A stretch of DNA of 64,000 nt, taken from contig CAYGKM010000001.1 in the NCBI GenBank assembly GCA_964350695.1, positions 186,001-250,000 on the forward strand. Direction: 5' to 3'. A program made the translations under genes and the position numbers. Under the pieces are notes generated by a model. The model searched no databases. It worked only from the letters and a program-made list of their open reading frames with translations, and had not been told where the DNA came from. Of this stretch, positions 34,561 through 43,184 are shown in pieces. The stretch's first letter is position 1, and the number at the start of each line of letters is the position of its first letter. The DNA is from TMED27 sp964350695. GTDB taxonomy: Bacteria > Pseudomonadota > Alphaproteobacteria > Micavibrionales > Micavibrionaceae.

Positions 34561-36171
34561 TTAATGCTTAAAGTGGCGCATGCCCGTGAAGACCATCGCA
34601 AGGCCGCGCTCATTCGCCGCTTCGATCACTTCTTCATCACGGATTGATCCGCCGGGCTGAATAATCGCTGTCACGCCGGCATCCGCCGCTGCAATCAAAC
34701 CATCCGCAAACGGGAAGAACGCATCAGAGGCCACAACGGAACCTTTCGCCATGGAATGCTCAAGCCCGGCAACTTTCGCGGCTTCCTCGGCCTTCCATGC
34801 GGCAATGCGCGAGGAATCAATGCGGCTCATCTGTCCTGCGCCAATGCCGACGGTCGCGCCGTCTTTGGCGTACACAATCGCATTGGACTTCGTGTGTTTC
34901 GCTACGCGGAACGCGAAAAGCATGTCGTCCATCTCTTTTTCTGTCGGCTCGCGGTCTGTCACAACCTTCAGCGTGTCGCGATCAACGCGGCCCGTATCGG
35001 AATCCTGCACAAGCAAGCCGCCCGAAATGCGGCTCACCATTTTGCGTTGCTGCGAAACATCGGGCATACCGCCTGTCGTCAAAACGCGGATTTTATCTTT
35101 GGATTTAAGAATATCAATGGCATCAGGCGCAATATCGGGCGCAATAATCACCTCAACGAAACGCGTCACGATTTTTTCCGCAAGCGCCGCCGTAAGGGTT
35201 TTGTTCAGCGCAATGATGCCGCCAAACGCACTGACGGGGTCGCATGCTAGTGCTTGGTCATAGGCTTGCAGGATGTCATCATGCGAAGCCACGCCGCAAG
35301 GGTTCGCGTGCTTGATGATCGCAACTGTCGGAGCTTCAAATTCCGCGACAAGCTCGAACGCGGCGTCGGTGTCATTGAGGTTGTTATAGGATAATTCTTT
35401 GCCCTGCACTTGGCTGGCGCGCCCCGCGCCGGGGCGGTGGGAATCGTTGAACTGATACATCGCCGCTTTTTGGTGCGGATTTTCGCCATAACGCAAAACC
35501 TGCTTCAGGCTACCGGAAAAGCTGATGCGGCGGGGGAAGCCGAAATCATCATCCATCTGCGATACAAACCAGCTCGAGATGTTGGAGTCATATGTTGCCG
35601 TCACGGCGTAAGCGGTTGCTGCCAAACGCTTGCGTAGCTTGTGGGTCACTTCGCCGTCATATTTATCAAGGCAATCTATGATTTTTTTGTAATCTCTGGG
35701 GTCTGTAATAACGGTCACGAAATCGTGATTTTTCGCCGCTGCGCGGATCATCGCCGGCCCGCCGATATCAATATTTTCGATGCATTCATCAAAATCTTTG
35801 CCGCTCTGAACGGTCTCCACAAACGGATAGAGGTTCACAATCAACATATCAATATCGGAGATATCGTTGTCTTCCATCGCTTTCACGTGGCCCTCATCAT
35901 CGCGGCGCGCCAGCAGCCCGCCATGAATTTTCGGGTGCAGCGTTTTTACGCGTCCGCCCATAATTTCGGGGAAGCCCGTATGATCGGAAACATCCTTAAC
36001 CTTAATGCCCGCATCTTTCAGCGCCTTGGCCGTGCCGCCCGTGGACAGGATTTCAACGCCGTGCTTCTCAAGCGCCTTGGCAAGATCCTCAATGCCGTCC
36101 TTATCGGAAACGGAAATCAGCGCGCGTTTGATTTTTACAGAGCGGGGGTCACGGATAAGGGTATCGGTCAT
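34561..36171 (-). CDS. purH: Bifunctional AICAR transformylase/IMP cyclohydrolase
   Basis: Carries out the last two steps of IMP synthesis, using 10-formyl-THF (supplied by FolD). The 536-aa length is normal. The N-terminal MGS-like cyclohydrolase domain shows STGGTAKALKDAGI and GGRVKTLHPKIHGG; the C-terminal transformylase has KHANPCGVA, SAFGGIIALN and the closing SDAFFPFADGL with QPGGSIRDEEVI. It lies 71 bases after cheR on the same strand, possibly read from the same long transcript. Confidence 0.98.
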   Translation of the reverse strand: MTDTLIRDPRSVKIKRALISVSDKDGIEDLAKALEKHGVEILSTGGTAKALKDAGIKVKDVSDHTGFPEIMGGRVKTLHPKIHGGLLARRDDEGHVKAMEDNDISDIDMLIVNLYPFVETVQSGKDFDECIENIDIGGPAMIRAAAKNHDFVTVITDPRDYKKIIDCLDKYDGEVTHKLRKRLAATAYAVTATYDSNISSWFVSQMDDDFGFPRRISFSGSLKQVLRYGENPHQKAAMYQFNDSHRPGAGRASQVQGKELSYNNLNDTDAAFELVAEFEAPTVAIIKHANPCGVASHDDILQAYDQALACDPVSAFGGIIALNKTLTAALAEKIVTRFVEVIIAPDIAPDAIDILKSKDKIRVLTTGGMPDVSQQRKMVSRISGGLLVQDSDTGRVDRDTLKVVTDREPTEKEMDDMLFAFRVAKHTKSNAIVYAKDGATVGIGAGQMSRIDSSRIAAWKAEEAAKVAGLEHSMAKGSVVASDAFFPFADGLIAAADAGVTAIIQPGGSIRDEEVIEAANERGLAMVFTGMRHFKH

Positions 36172-36242
36172 TTTGAATTTTCTAATTGTTTAAAAGGGTC
36201 GAGCATTGTTTTAGCGAAAATTCAGGATTTAGCAAGGGCGCT

Positions 36243-37058
36243 CTAACGTCCTTTCGGCACAAAAACCCCGTGAGTACCGGCCATACTCTCGAAATAATCC
36301 GTAAGTTCGGAAGAGGCCTCGCCTTTCCCCAAGATCAAATAGCCGTCATCGGGCAGTTGTTTTGCAATATTGCCGAGAACCTTCCGTCTGGTCTCGCCGC
36401 TAAAATCACACAAAACATTGCGGCAAAACACAACATCGAATTCCCCGAGATCGCCCATAGGATCAAGCAGGTTGAACTGCTTGAATGTCACCATTTTTTG
36501 AATATCCGCGTTCAGCCGCCATTGATCGCCTTTTTGCGTAAAGTATTTGAGCAGCCGCTTTGTCGGCATGCCGCGCTGAACCTCAAGCTGGGAATATAGA
36601 GCGTCGCGGGCTTGGTCGAGTGTATCGCCGGAGATATCACTCGCAAGAATGTCAAAATCCCAACCCGCAAACTCCGCCATGCGCTCTTTAATCAATATCG
36701 CCAGAGAATATGGCTCTTGCCCGCTGGCCGCCGCCGCGCACCAGATTCGGATGCGTTTGGACTTTTGGCGCGCATCTTTCAACTTGCCTAAAAGCGCATC
36801 TTCGAAAAGATCAAACGGCGTGAAATCACGATAAAACGCCGTATCGTTCACCGTCATAGTCTCGACGATCTCATTCACCAAAACGGGGTCGGGGACGCCG
36901 TTAAGCGCAATCGTCATCTCAAGAAGGGTAGCGTAGCCCCATTTTTTTGAAATAGGGTTTAGACGCGATTCTAATAAATAGCTATTATCCTGAGACAGCA
37001 CCAAGCCTGATTTGGTCTGCAGTATGTCTTTATAAATATCGAAATCAGTGAATTTCAT
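36243..37058 (-). CDS. CheR-type protein-glutamate methyltransferase
   Basis: SAM-dependent methyltransferase of the CheR fold, normally methylating chemoreceptor glutamates. The N-terminal helical domain (DFDIYKDILQTKSGLVLS) is followed by the SAM domain with RIWCAAAASGQEPYSLA (residues ~95-111), FDILASDIS and FDVVFCRNVLCDF (family usual NVLIYF). The length of 271 aa is normal. It overlaps the receiver gene by ATGA, so the two are translationally coupled. No chemoreceptor or CheB lies in the window, so the target is unknown. Regulation through ChpT or the receiver is suggested by context only. Confidence 0.92.
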   Translation of the reverse strand: MKFTDFDIYKDILQTKSGLVLSQDNSYLLESRLNPISKKWGYATLLEMTIALNGVPDPVLVNEIVETMTVNDTAFYRDFTPFDLFEDALLGKLKDARQKSKRIRIWCAAAASGQEPYSLAILIKERMAEFAGWDFDILASDISGDTLDQARDALYSQLEVQRGMPTKRLLKYFTQKGDQWRLNADIQKMVTFKQFNLLDPMGDLGEFDVVFCRNVLCDFSGETRRKVLGNIAKQLPDDGYLILGKGEASSELTDYFESMAGTHGVFVPKGR

Positions 37059-37432
37059 GCGTCTCTTTCAATTAACCCTGCCTGTGTAAATTTTATTTTT
37101 ATGATCTCGCTGTCAAAGGGCTTCATGATGTATTCATCCGCGCCAGCATCCATGGCTTTTTTTATAAAGCTGACACCGTTTTCGGTGGTGCAAAATATCA
37201 CTTTAGGCTGCGCGCCGTTTTCAAGGCCGCGAAGCGCTTTTAAAAACTCCAGGCCGTTCATCACAGGCATATTCCAGTTCAAAAGCACGGCATCGGGCAG
37301 CGCGGATTGGCACGCCTCAAGGGCTTCTTGACCGTTTTCTGCTTCTTCGCAGGAAAAGCCGAGTTCGCTGATGATGCGGGCAGCGACTTTCCGCACGACG
37401 CGGCTGTCATCTAAGATGAGACAGGATTTCAT
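37055..37432 (-). CDS. CheY-like receiver with Asn in place of the phosphoacceptor Asp
   Basis: A 125-aa single-domain receiver. The acidic pocket D8-D9 (LILDDSR), the switch T80-T81 (CTTEN) and K102 (MKPF) are present. At the phosphoacceptor position the sequence reads LLNWNMPVMNG, with N52 encoded by AAC where CheY has Asp57 (DWNMP). Conventional phosphorylation should not occur, so it may be a pseudo-receiver working by binding. It lies 45 bases after chpT and overlaps cheR by ATGA. A sequencing error would need a single A-to-G change; otherwise the domain is intact. Confidence 0.93.
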   Translation of the reverse strand: MKSCLILDDSRVVRKVAARIISELGFSCEEAENGQEALEACQSALPDAVLLNWNMPVMNGLEFLKALRGLENGAQPKVIFCTTENGVSFIKKAMDAGADEYIMKPFDSEIIKIKFTQAGLIERDA

Positions 37433-37477
37433 AAGTTACGCCTCTCCCTGATGCGCTTTGATTTTTATGATGAATCT

Positions 37478-38125
37478 TTAAGCGGGCGGATGTTTGATTA
37501 TGATATGAGCAACCCCTTCGGCAGGGGCTTCACAAGTAAGAGTATAACCGTATTCCTGCGCGAGCAAGCCTGTGACATAAGGATGCACAAATTTAGGCAC
37601 GAGATCTGCGCGCGGGAAGGTCAGCGACAGCGCCTCGTTCATCTTCTCGCGCGGGCCTGCACCATCGCCTTCGCAAATAATAACCGTGCTGCCTGCATCG
37701 CCTGCTTCGACTTTGATTTTGCCGCCTTTGGGCATGCATTCAAACGCCAGCAAAAACCCGCACATCAACATCTTGGAATACGCATCGGGACGATCATCGC
37801 CATAGCCCAAATCGCCATACGGGTCCCATTCCTGCGTAATCTTATCTTCTGCATCAATGATCGAGGCGATGGTTTTAAAAACGTCTTCGGGCTTAATGCT
37901 GCTATCCGCGCCGCCTGCGCCATAGGCCATGCGATAGGCCTTGAGCTTTGCGGAGGCTTGATTCGCGCTGAAGGCGATCAGGTCCGTCACTTCTTCACCC
38001 GCATCAGGGCCCATCTCGGTCAGGAACTCAATGCCGTTATTCACCGCGCCGATCGGCGAAATAAGGTCGTGGCAGACTTTGGAAGAAAGAAGTTCGAGAA
38101 TTCCGATATCAATTGATGTGCTCAT
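37478..38125 (-). CDS. chpT: Histidine phosphotransferase ChpT
   Basis: In alphaproteobacteria, ChpT relays phosphate from the CckA kinase to CtrA and CpdR, linking signals to the cell cycle. The 215-aa product has the histidine helix LLSSKVCHDLISPIGAVNNGIEFL with H19, followed by the degenerate ATPase-like domain (DAYSKMLMCGFLLAFECMPKGGKIKVE). CckA, CtrA and CpdR are not in the window. It lies between the phosphohexomutase (27 bases upstream) and the receiver gene. Family assignment is firm. Confidence 0.93.
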   Translation of the reverse strand: MSTSIDIGILELLSSKVCHDLISPIGAVNNGIEFLTEMGPDAGEEVTDLIAFSANQASAKLKAYRMAYGAGGADSSIKPEDVFKTIASIIDAEDKITQEWDPYGDLGYGDDRPDAYSKMLMCGFLLAFECMPKGGKIKVEAGDAGSTVIICEGDGAGPREKMNEALSLTFPRADLVPKFVHPYVTGLLAQEYGYTLTCEAPAEGVAHIIIKHPPA

Positions 38126-38152
38126 AAGATTCCTAGGGGTTTTTAAGTAGAA

Positions 38153-39574
38153 TTAGAAGTCTATGTTATAGCCTAATTTCTGCACTTCTTGAAGGATCAT
38201 CTTTTTAAACCCCTCAAGCGCCGCTTCGCTGCTTGCTTCTGCGCGGCACACCAAAACATCTTGCGTGTTGGACGGGCGCAAAAGCCACCACCCATCAGGG
38301 CTTGAAATGCGAATGCCGTCAATATCATCGGCAACCATGCCTTCGGGCAAATTGCCTTTCAGGCTTTCCGCGATTTTCGGCACAATCCCGAATTTTTCGG
38401 ATGCTTTCACTTCGATGCGCATCTCGGGCGTGTTGAACAGCGTGGGAAGATCCGCCGTGAGCGTAGACAGCGCGCCGTCAGCTTCGCTCAGCTCGTTCAG
38501 CAATCTGATCCCGCAATACAGCGCATCATCAAAACCGTAATATTTATCCGCAAAGAAAATATGCCCCGAAAGCTCACCCGCCAAAGGCGCTTTCAACTCG
38601 CGCATCTTGTCTTTAATCAACGAATGCCCCGTCTTCCACATCACGGCCTTGCCGCCCAAACGGTTGATCTCGTCAAACATCACCTGAGAGCATTTCACAT
38701 CCCCGATAATCGCTGCGCCGGGATGCTCCTCCAGCACTTCGCGCGCATAAATCGTCATCAGGATGTCACAGCGCAAAACCGTGCCGCGCTCATCCACCAC
38801 ACCAATGCGGTCGCCATCGCCGTCAAAGGCTATCCCAAGCTCGCATCCATTATCCGCAACCGCCTTTTGCAAATCTACAAGGTTTGCATCCACGGTCGGG
38901 TCGGGGTGGTGGTTCGGGAAACTCCCGTCAATATCATCGAAAAGCAGCGTATGCGTGCCGGGCAGTTTTTTCACAAGGCGGCGCAAAATCTCGCCCGCTG
39001 CGCCGTTCCCTGCATCCCACGCCACTTTCATATCGCGCTTGCCGGTGAAATCTTTCATCAAGCGCGCCACATATTGATCCTGAATATCAATGGTTGTTTG
39101 CGACCCTTCGCCATATTCAAATTCGCCCGCCGCCGAAATCTCGCCGATCTCTTGGATAAGCGCGCCAAAAACAGGGGCATGCTGCAAGGTCATTTTAAAG
39201 CCGTTATAATCCGATGGGTTATGCGAGCCCGTAATCATAATGCCCGCATCCGCGCCGCGGTCCTTCACCGCGAAATACAGCATAGGCGTGGGGCCAAGCC
39301 CGACATTCTCAACTTTATGCCCTGTTTCCATCAAGCCTTTAATAAGCTGCTCGCAAAGCTCCGGCGAGGTTGTGCGCCCGTCATACCCAACGCAGATTTT
39401 TCCGCCGTTTTTCGCGCCCTCACATTTGCGTTTCACGAACGTTCCGAACGCCAAACCAAGCGCGTACGCATCCTCCGTAGACAGATTCTTACCGATTTGC
39501 CCGCGAATGTCATATTCACGCAAAATCGTGGGATCAAAGGAGTAGGCGGGGTTTTCTTTACTTTGGGGGTACAT
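38153..39574 (-). CDS. Phosphomannomutase/phosphoglucomutase
   Basis: Interconverts hexose 1- and 6-phosphates for sugar-nucleotide and surface-polysaccharide synthesis. The 473-aa AlgC-type enzyme has IMITGSHNPSDYNG (active serine), the metal loop AFDGDGDRIGVVD, the sugar loop GELSGHIFF and a phosphate-binding C-terminus with RPSNTQDVLVCRAEA. It starts one base after the stop of galU, so glucose-1-phosphate could pass directly from one enzyme to the other. Whether it prefers mannose or glucose cannot be told from sequence. Confidence 0.95.
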   Translation of the reverse strand: MYPQSKENPAYSFDPTILREYDIRGQIGKNLSTEDAYALGLAFGTFVKRKCEGAKNGGKICVGYDGRTTSPELCEQLIKGLMETGHKVENVGLGPTPMLYFAVKDRGADAGIMITGSHNPSDYNGFKMTLQHAPVFGALIQEIGEISAAGEFEYGEGSQTTIDIQDQYVARLMKDFTGKRDMKVAWDAGNGAAGEILRRLVKKLPGTHTLLFDDIDGSFPNHHPDPTVDANLVDLQKAVADNGCELGIAFDGDGDRIGVVDERGTVLRCDILMTIYAREVLEEHPGAAIIGDVKCSQVMFDEINRLGGKAVMWKTGHSLIKDKMRELKAPLAGELSGHIFFADKYYGFDDALYCGIRLLNELSEADGALSTLTADLPTLFNTPEMRIEVKASEKFGIVPKIAESLKGNLPEGMVADDIDGIRISSPDGWWLLRPSNTQDVLVCRAEASSEAALEGFKKMILQEVQKLGYNIDF

Positions 39575-39575
39575 G

Positions 39576-40481
39576 TTATGCGCCTTTTTCTAATCTTCTT
39601 GCGCCGTCGCGGATAAGGCGCTTCACGCCTTCTCCGATTTCCGGATCATCGGACGCATAAGCCAAATTGGCTTCAATAAATCCAAGGCGGCTGCCGCTGT
39701 CATAGCTTTTGCCTTCAAAACGCGTGGCGGAAAAAGGTTGCTTGCCGATCAGTTTCGCCATCGCATCGGTCAGCTGAATTTCGCCGCCTGCGCCCGTTTC
39801 AAACACGGAAAGATGCTCGAACACTTCAGGCTGCAAAATATAACGCCCGATCACGGAAAGGGTGGACGGCGCGTCTTTGGGGTCGGGTTTCTCGACAAGG
39901 CCTTTCACGGGCAGGCAATCGCCGTCCTCGCTGTTCACATCCACAATCCCGTATTTATGTGTTTGATCGCGCGGCACATCTTCAACAGCGATAATGTTTC
40001 CGCCTTCTTGCTCATAGAAATTCATCATCTGCTTCAGGCATCCTTGCGGTGCTTTCACCAAAACATCGGGCAGTAGAACCGCAAACGGTTCATTTTCAAT
40101 TAGTTTTGAGGCACACCAAATCGCGTGCCCAAGCCCAAGCGGGCGGGGCTGACGGGTCAGGAAAAGCTGTCCTGCGCCCATTTCGGAAGCCTGAACCTTC
40201 GCGAGCATTTTTTCTTTGCCGCGTGCCTGCAGTGTTTGCTCAAGCTCTGGCTGGAAATCAAAATGCTCCTCCAGCATGTTTTTGTGACGGCCTGTCACGA
40301 AGATGAACTCCTCGATCCCGGCTTCGCGGGCTTCTTCCACCACATACTGAATCAGCGGACGATCATTGATCGGCAGCATTTCTTTCGGCATAACTTTGGT
40401 GGCGGGGAGAAAGCGTGTACCTAATCCAGCAACAGGGAAAATGGCTTTACGGACGGGGCGTTTAAAATTTGAATCTGTCAT
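39576..40481 (-). CDS. galU: UTP-glucose-1-phosphate uridylyltransferase
   Basis: Makes UDP-glucose from UTP and glucose-1-phosphate for envelope polysaccharide and glycolipid synthesis. The 301-aa length is normal. The N-terminal nucleotide loop is FPVAGLGTRFLPATKVMPKEML (residues ~14-35), followed by RPLIQYVVEEA, LGLGHAIWCA, and a C-terminal FEGKSYDSGSRLGFIEAN. It heads a minus-strand run with the phosphohexomutase, chpT, receiver and cheR. Confidence 0.97.
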   Translation of the reverse strand: MTDSNFKRPVRKAIFPVAGLGTRFLPATKVMPKEMLPINDRPLIQYVVEEAREAGIEEFIFVTGRHKNMLEEHFDFQPELEQTLQARGKEKMLAKVQASEMGAGQLFLTRQPRPLGLGHAIWCASKLIENEPFAVLLPDVLVKAPQGCLKQMMNFYEQEGGNIIAVEDVPRDQTHKYGIVDVNSEDGDCLPVKGLVEKPDPKDAPSTLSVIGRYILQPEVFEHLSVFETGAGGEIQLTDAMAKLIGKQPFSATRFEGKSYDSGSRLGFIEANLAYASDDPEIGEGVKRLIRDGARRLEKGA

Positions 40482-40531
40482 GATGCTTTTATAATGATTT
40501 TTTCAAGAGGTGCAAACAGCAAGAATAATTA

Positions 40532-40560
40532 TTGACATAAGGTAAGGCTCTCCATATTTT
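40532..40560 (+). promoter_or_regulatory. Sigma-70-type promoter
   Basis: TTGACA (40532-40537), a spacer of exactly 17 bases, and TATTTT (40555-40560), about 28 bases before ATG 40589. The -35 box is perfect and the -10 box matches 4 of 6 consensus bases. Confidence 0.7.
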
Positions 40561-40588
40561 GTCATAAATTATAAAAGGACGCTGCGTA

Positions 40589-40996
40589 ATGAATAATCTT
40601 GAAAAAAACATACTTCTGGCGGAAATGGCCTTCCAGTTCATGCAAAGAATTCGATCCGAATTATCAACGGATCTTCAGCGTGAATTGATGACTGCGGCGA
40701 CCTCAACAATCGCTGATATCGGGGCGCTTCAGGGTGATATGCAATTGGCGGCCAATTATGACTCTGTTGTGCAATTTTTAGCGACAGCCCTAGGGCAAGA
40801 ATCAAGTGAAACAGCTATCAGCATCAGAAATGCTACGCTGCGAATTGCAGATATTTTTGCTAAAGGTGGTCGCTTGATGGGTGCGGAGCAATTCTCGGCC
40901 GTTGTTCCTGATCTGGCAAACACCCCTCAAGGAAAAGAAGCGCTTCGGAAAACGGACAGTCCATTTGCAAAATTTATGCTGGAAGCATCGCTATAA
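40589..40996 (+). CDS. Small helical hypothetical protein
   Basis: A 135-aa protein with no known family, apparently all helical (EMAFQFMQRIRSELSTDLQREL; the C-terminal APEL-type helices to residue 135). AAAGGA lies 8 bases before the ATG and a clear promoter lies upstream, so it is certainly expressed. It is convergent with the DnaJ-domain gene, leaving 2 bases between stops. There is no signal peptide; cytosolic. Confidence 0.7.
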   Translation: MNNLEKNILLAEMAFQFMQRIRSELSTDLQRELMTAATSTIADIGALQGDMQLAANYDSVVQFLATALGQESSETAISIRNATLRIADIFAKGGRLMGAEQFSAVVPDLANTPQGKEALRKTDSPFAKFMLEASL

Positions 40997-40998
40997 TA

Positions 40999-41430
40999 TT
41001 ATTTCAGCAATAAATCCCGCGCAGCATTGAGCTTTGCCGCCATCCATTCGCTGCCTTCGTGGTCTGGGTGAACCTTCTGCATAAGCTTCTTATACGCCGC
41101 TTTAATCTCGGCCTCGCTCGCGCCCTCTTTAAGCCCCAATATCTCATACGCCTCTTGCGCGCTGTTAATTTCCGGCGGGCGCGGAGTGTCGGCCTTACCC
41201 TTTTTCCACTCCTTGTAAATCCTCAGCATCACAGGCGCGATCGGGATGAGCAGCGCAAGCGCCGCCCCCAGCCGCCCGGACACCGCCATAAACAGCAGCG
41301 CCAAAATCAAAACGATAAATAAGGCAGATAAAATGAGCGATTTAATCTGGCGCACATTCGCGTTCAAGAAGAAGCGGTACAGCGCATAAAGCGCGACGAT
41401 AAGTCCAATAATGAGAAGTAAATACGGCAT
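40999..41430 (-). CDS. DnaJ-domain membrane protein
   Basis: A 143-aa inner-membrane protein. ATG 41430 (MPYLLLIIGLIVAL) begins a first membrane helix; two further hydrophobic stretches follow (~30-50 and ~54-68). The C-terminal J-domain (~85-143) includes AYEILGLKEGASEAEIKAAY and the HPD motif in QKVHPDHEG, so it can stimulate a DnaK ATPase at the membrane. The longer frame to 41487 has an atypical start. Mitochondrial Tim14/Pam18-like proteins have a similar anchor plus J-domain, but only the organisation is shared here. Confidence 0.9.
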   Translation of the reverse strand: MPYLLLIIGLIVALYALYRFFLNANVRQIKSLILSALFIVLILALLFMAVSGRLGAALALLIPIAPVMLRIYKEWKKGKADTPRPPEINSAQEAYEILGLKEGASEAEIKAAYKKLMQKVHPDHEGSEWMAAKLNAARDLLLK

Positions 41431-41477
41431 GAATTTCACCCTAGCAAAAGCGTTTGAACTGCGCCAGTATGTTTGAG

Positions 41478-43184
41478 ATGGATACAAAACAAAAATTATC
41501 CGCGCTGCGCAGCGCGATGAAGGAGAGCGGGGTGCAGGGCTATCTCGTGCCTCGCGCCGATGAGTTTCAAGGCGAGTTCGTCGCTCCGTATGCGGAGCGC
41601 TTGCAATGGCTCAGCGGTTTTACCGGCAGCGCAGGGATCGCCATTATTTTGGTGGATAAGGCGGTGGTGATGAGCGACGGGCGTTATACGCTTCAACTTG
41701 ACGCGCAAGTGGATTTGAATTGCTTCGAAACCGCCAATTCCGTGAAGGCCAAACCCGAGGAATGGTTGTTCGAAAATGGCGGCGGCGAAATTGGATATGA
41801 CCCGATGCTTTTTACGCCCGCGCAGGTCGAGGCTTTTGAAAAGAAAAACAACGCATTAAAGCCAATTTCTGAAAATTTGATAGATCAAATCTGGCAAGAC
41901 CAACCAGGCGCGCCAAAAGGCAAGGTTTCGCTTTTCTCTCAAAAGCTTGCGGGTATTTCCGCAGCTAAAAAAATAGAAATCGTTAAGGCGGCGATTTCCG
42001 AGCATGCCGCGCAAGCCTGCCTGATCGCGCTGCCCGATTCCGTGTCATGGCTGCTCAATATCCGTGGCAGTGACACCGATTTTATCCCGAGCGTCCATGC
42101 CCGCGCGCTTGTGCATGCTGACGGCGCGGTGGAGCTTTTCATTGATAAAAACAAGCTGGGCGGCCTCGACATCCCTGCGATTGCAAAGCCGCCGGAAGCA
42201 TTGCTGGAAACTTTGAACGCCATAGACGGTAAGGTGTTGATGGATTTCAAACATACCCCCATAGCCTTAAAAACCGATAACGCGTTGAACGCGCCCGATC
42301 CTTGTATCGCCCCGAAAGCGATTAAAACCGAAAGTGAAATCACTGCAATCAAAGCTGCGCATATTATTGACGGCGTAGCGGTCACGAAATTCCTGTATTG
42401 GCTTGCGCATCTTGAAGGCGAAGTCACCGAACAAGACGCGGAAAGCAAAATACTGGCGCTTCGCAAAAGTCACCCCGCATTTAAAGGCATGAGCTTCCCG
42501 ACCATCGCCGGGTTCGGTCCCAACGGCGCAATTATCCATTACCGCGCCAGCGCCAAAACCAATGCTCCGTTAAAGCAGGGCAGCTTGCTCCTCGTCGATA
42601 GCGGCGGGCAATATTACGACGGTAAGACAATCGCGGGCACAACCGATATCACCCGCACGGTGGCAATCGGAAAGCCAAGCAAAGCCATGCGGGAGCATTA
42701 CACCCTCGTCCTGAAAGGCCATATCGGGCTGGCGAATGCGACATTCCCTAAAACCGCCACAGGCGCGCAGGTTGATGTGTTCGCCCGCAAACCTCTCTGG
42801 GAGGCGGGCATTGATTACGCGCATGGCACAGGCCACGGCGTAGGGTGTTACTTGGCCGTGCATGAAGAAGCCGCAAGCCTTTCTGTGCGCGGCACATCGC
42901 CCGTAAAGCCGGGAATGCTGATCTCTAACGAGCCGGGATTTTACGAGGAGGGCGCATACGGCATCCGTACGGAAAATCTCGTTCTGTGTGTAGAAAAAGG
43001 CGAGATGCTCGGCTTCGAAACCATCGGCTACGCACCGTTTGATAAAACCCTGATCGTCATGGATATGCTGAATGAGGGGGAAAGAGCGTGGTTGAAAGCT
43101 TATAACGAGGAGATTAAATCCCACATCTTGCCAAAGCTCGATGCGCCCGAAGCGAAGTGGCTCTTAAGCCAGATTGATCTTTAA
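41478..43184 (+). CDS. pepP: Xaa-Pro aminopeptidase (M24B)
   Basis: Removes N-terminal residues preceding proline from peptides. The ~568-aa product is the long, three-domain form common in eukaryotes and alphaproteobacteria. Two creatinase-type N domains (VPRADEFQGEFV; DSVSWLLNIRGSDTDF) precede the pita-bread domain with metal ligands in LLLVDSGGQYYDG, GTTDITRT, GTGHGVG and NEPGFYEEGAYGIRTEN. ATG 41478 or 41469 are both possible starts; the ribosome-binding site is poor. It would work on imported peptides with GGT and the M20 enzyme nearby. Confidence 0.93.
   Translation: MDTKQKLSALRSAMKESGVQGYLVPRADEFQGEFVAPYAERLQWLSGFTGSAGIAIILVDKAVVMSDGRYTLQLDAQVDLNCFETANSVKAKPEEWLFENGGGEIGYDPMLFTPAQVEAFEKKNNALKPISENLIDQIWQDQPGAPKGKVSLFSQKLAGISAAKKIEIVKAAISEHAAQACLIALPDSVSWLLNIRGSDTDFIPSVHARALVHADGAVELFIDKNKLGGLDIPAIAKPPEALLETLNAIDGKVLMDFKHTPIALKTDNALNAPDPCIAPKAIKTESEITAIKAAHIIDGVAVTKFLYWLAHLEGEVTEQDAESKILALRKSHPAFKGMSFPTIAGFGPNGAIIHYRASAKTNAPLKQGSLLLVDSGGQYYDGKTIAGTTDITRTVAIGKPSKAMREHYTLVLKGHIGLANATFPKTATGAQVDVFARKPLWEAGIDYAHGTGHGVGCYLAVHEEAASLSVRGTSPVKPGMLISNEPGFYEEGAYGIRTENLVLCVEKGEMLGFETIGYAPFDKTLIVMDMLNEGERAWLKAYNEEIKSHILPKLDAPEAKWLLSQIDL

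Noticed and set aside
38561..39616. 351-codon plus-strand frame opposite the phosphohexomutase
   Set aside because: It runs antisense to a gene with clear motifs, is rich in Arg/His/Ala from mirrored codons, and has no ribosome-binding site or domain.
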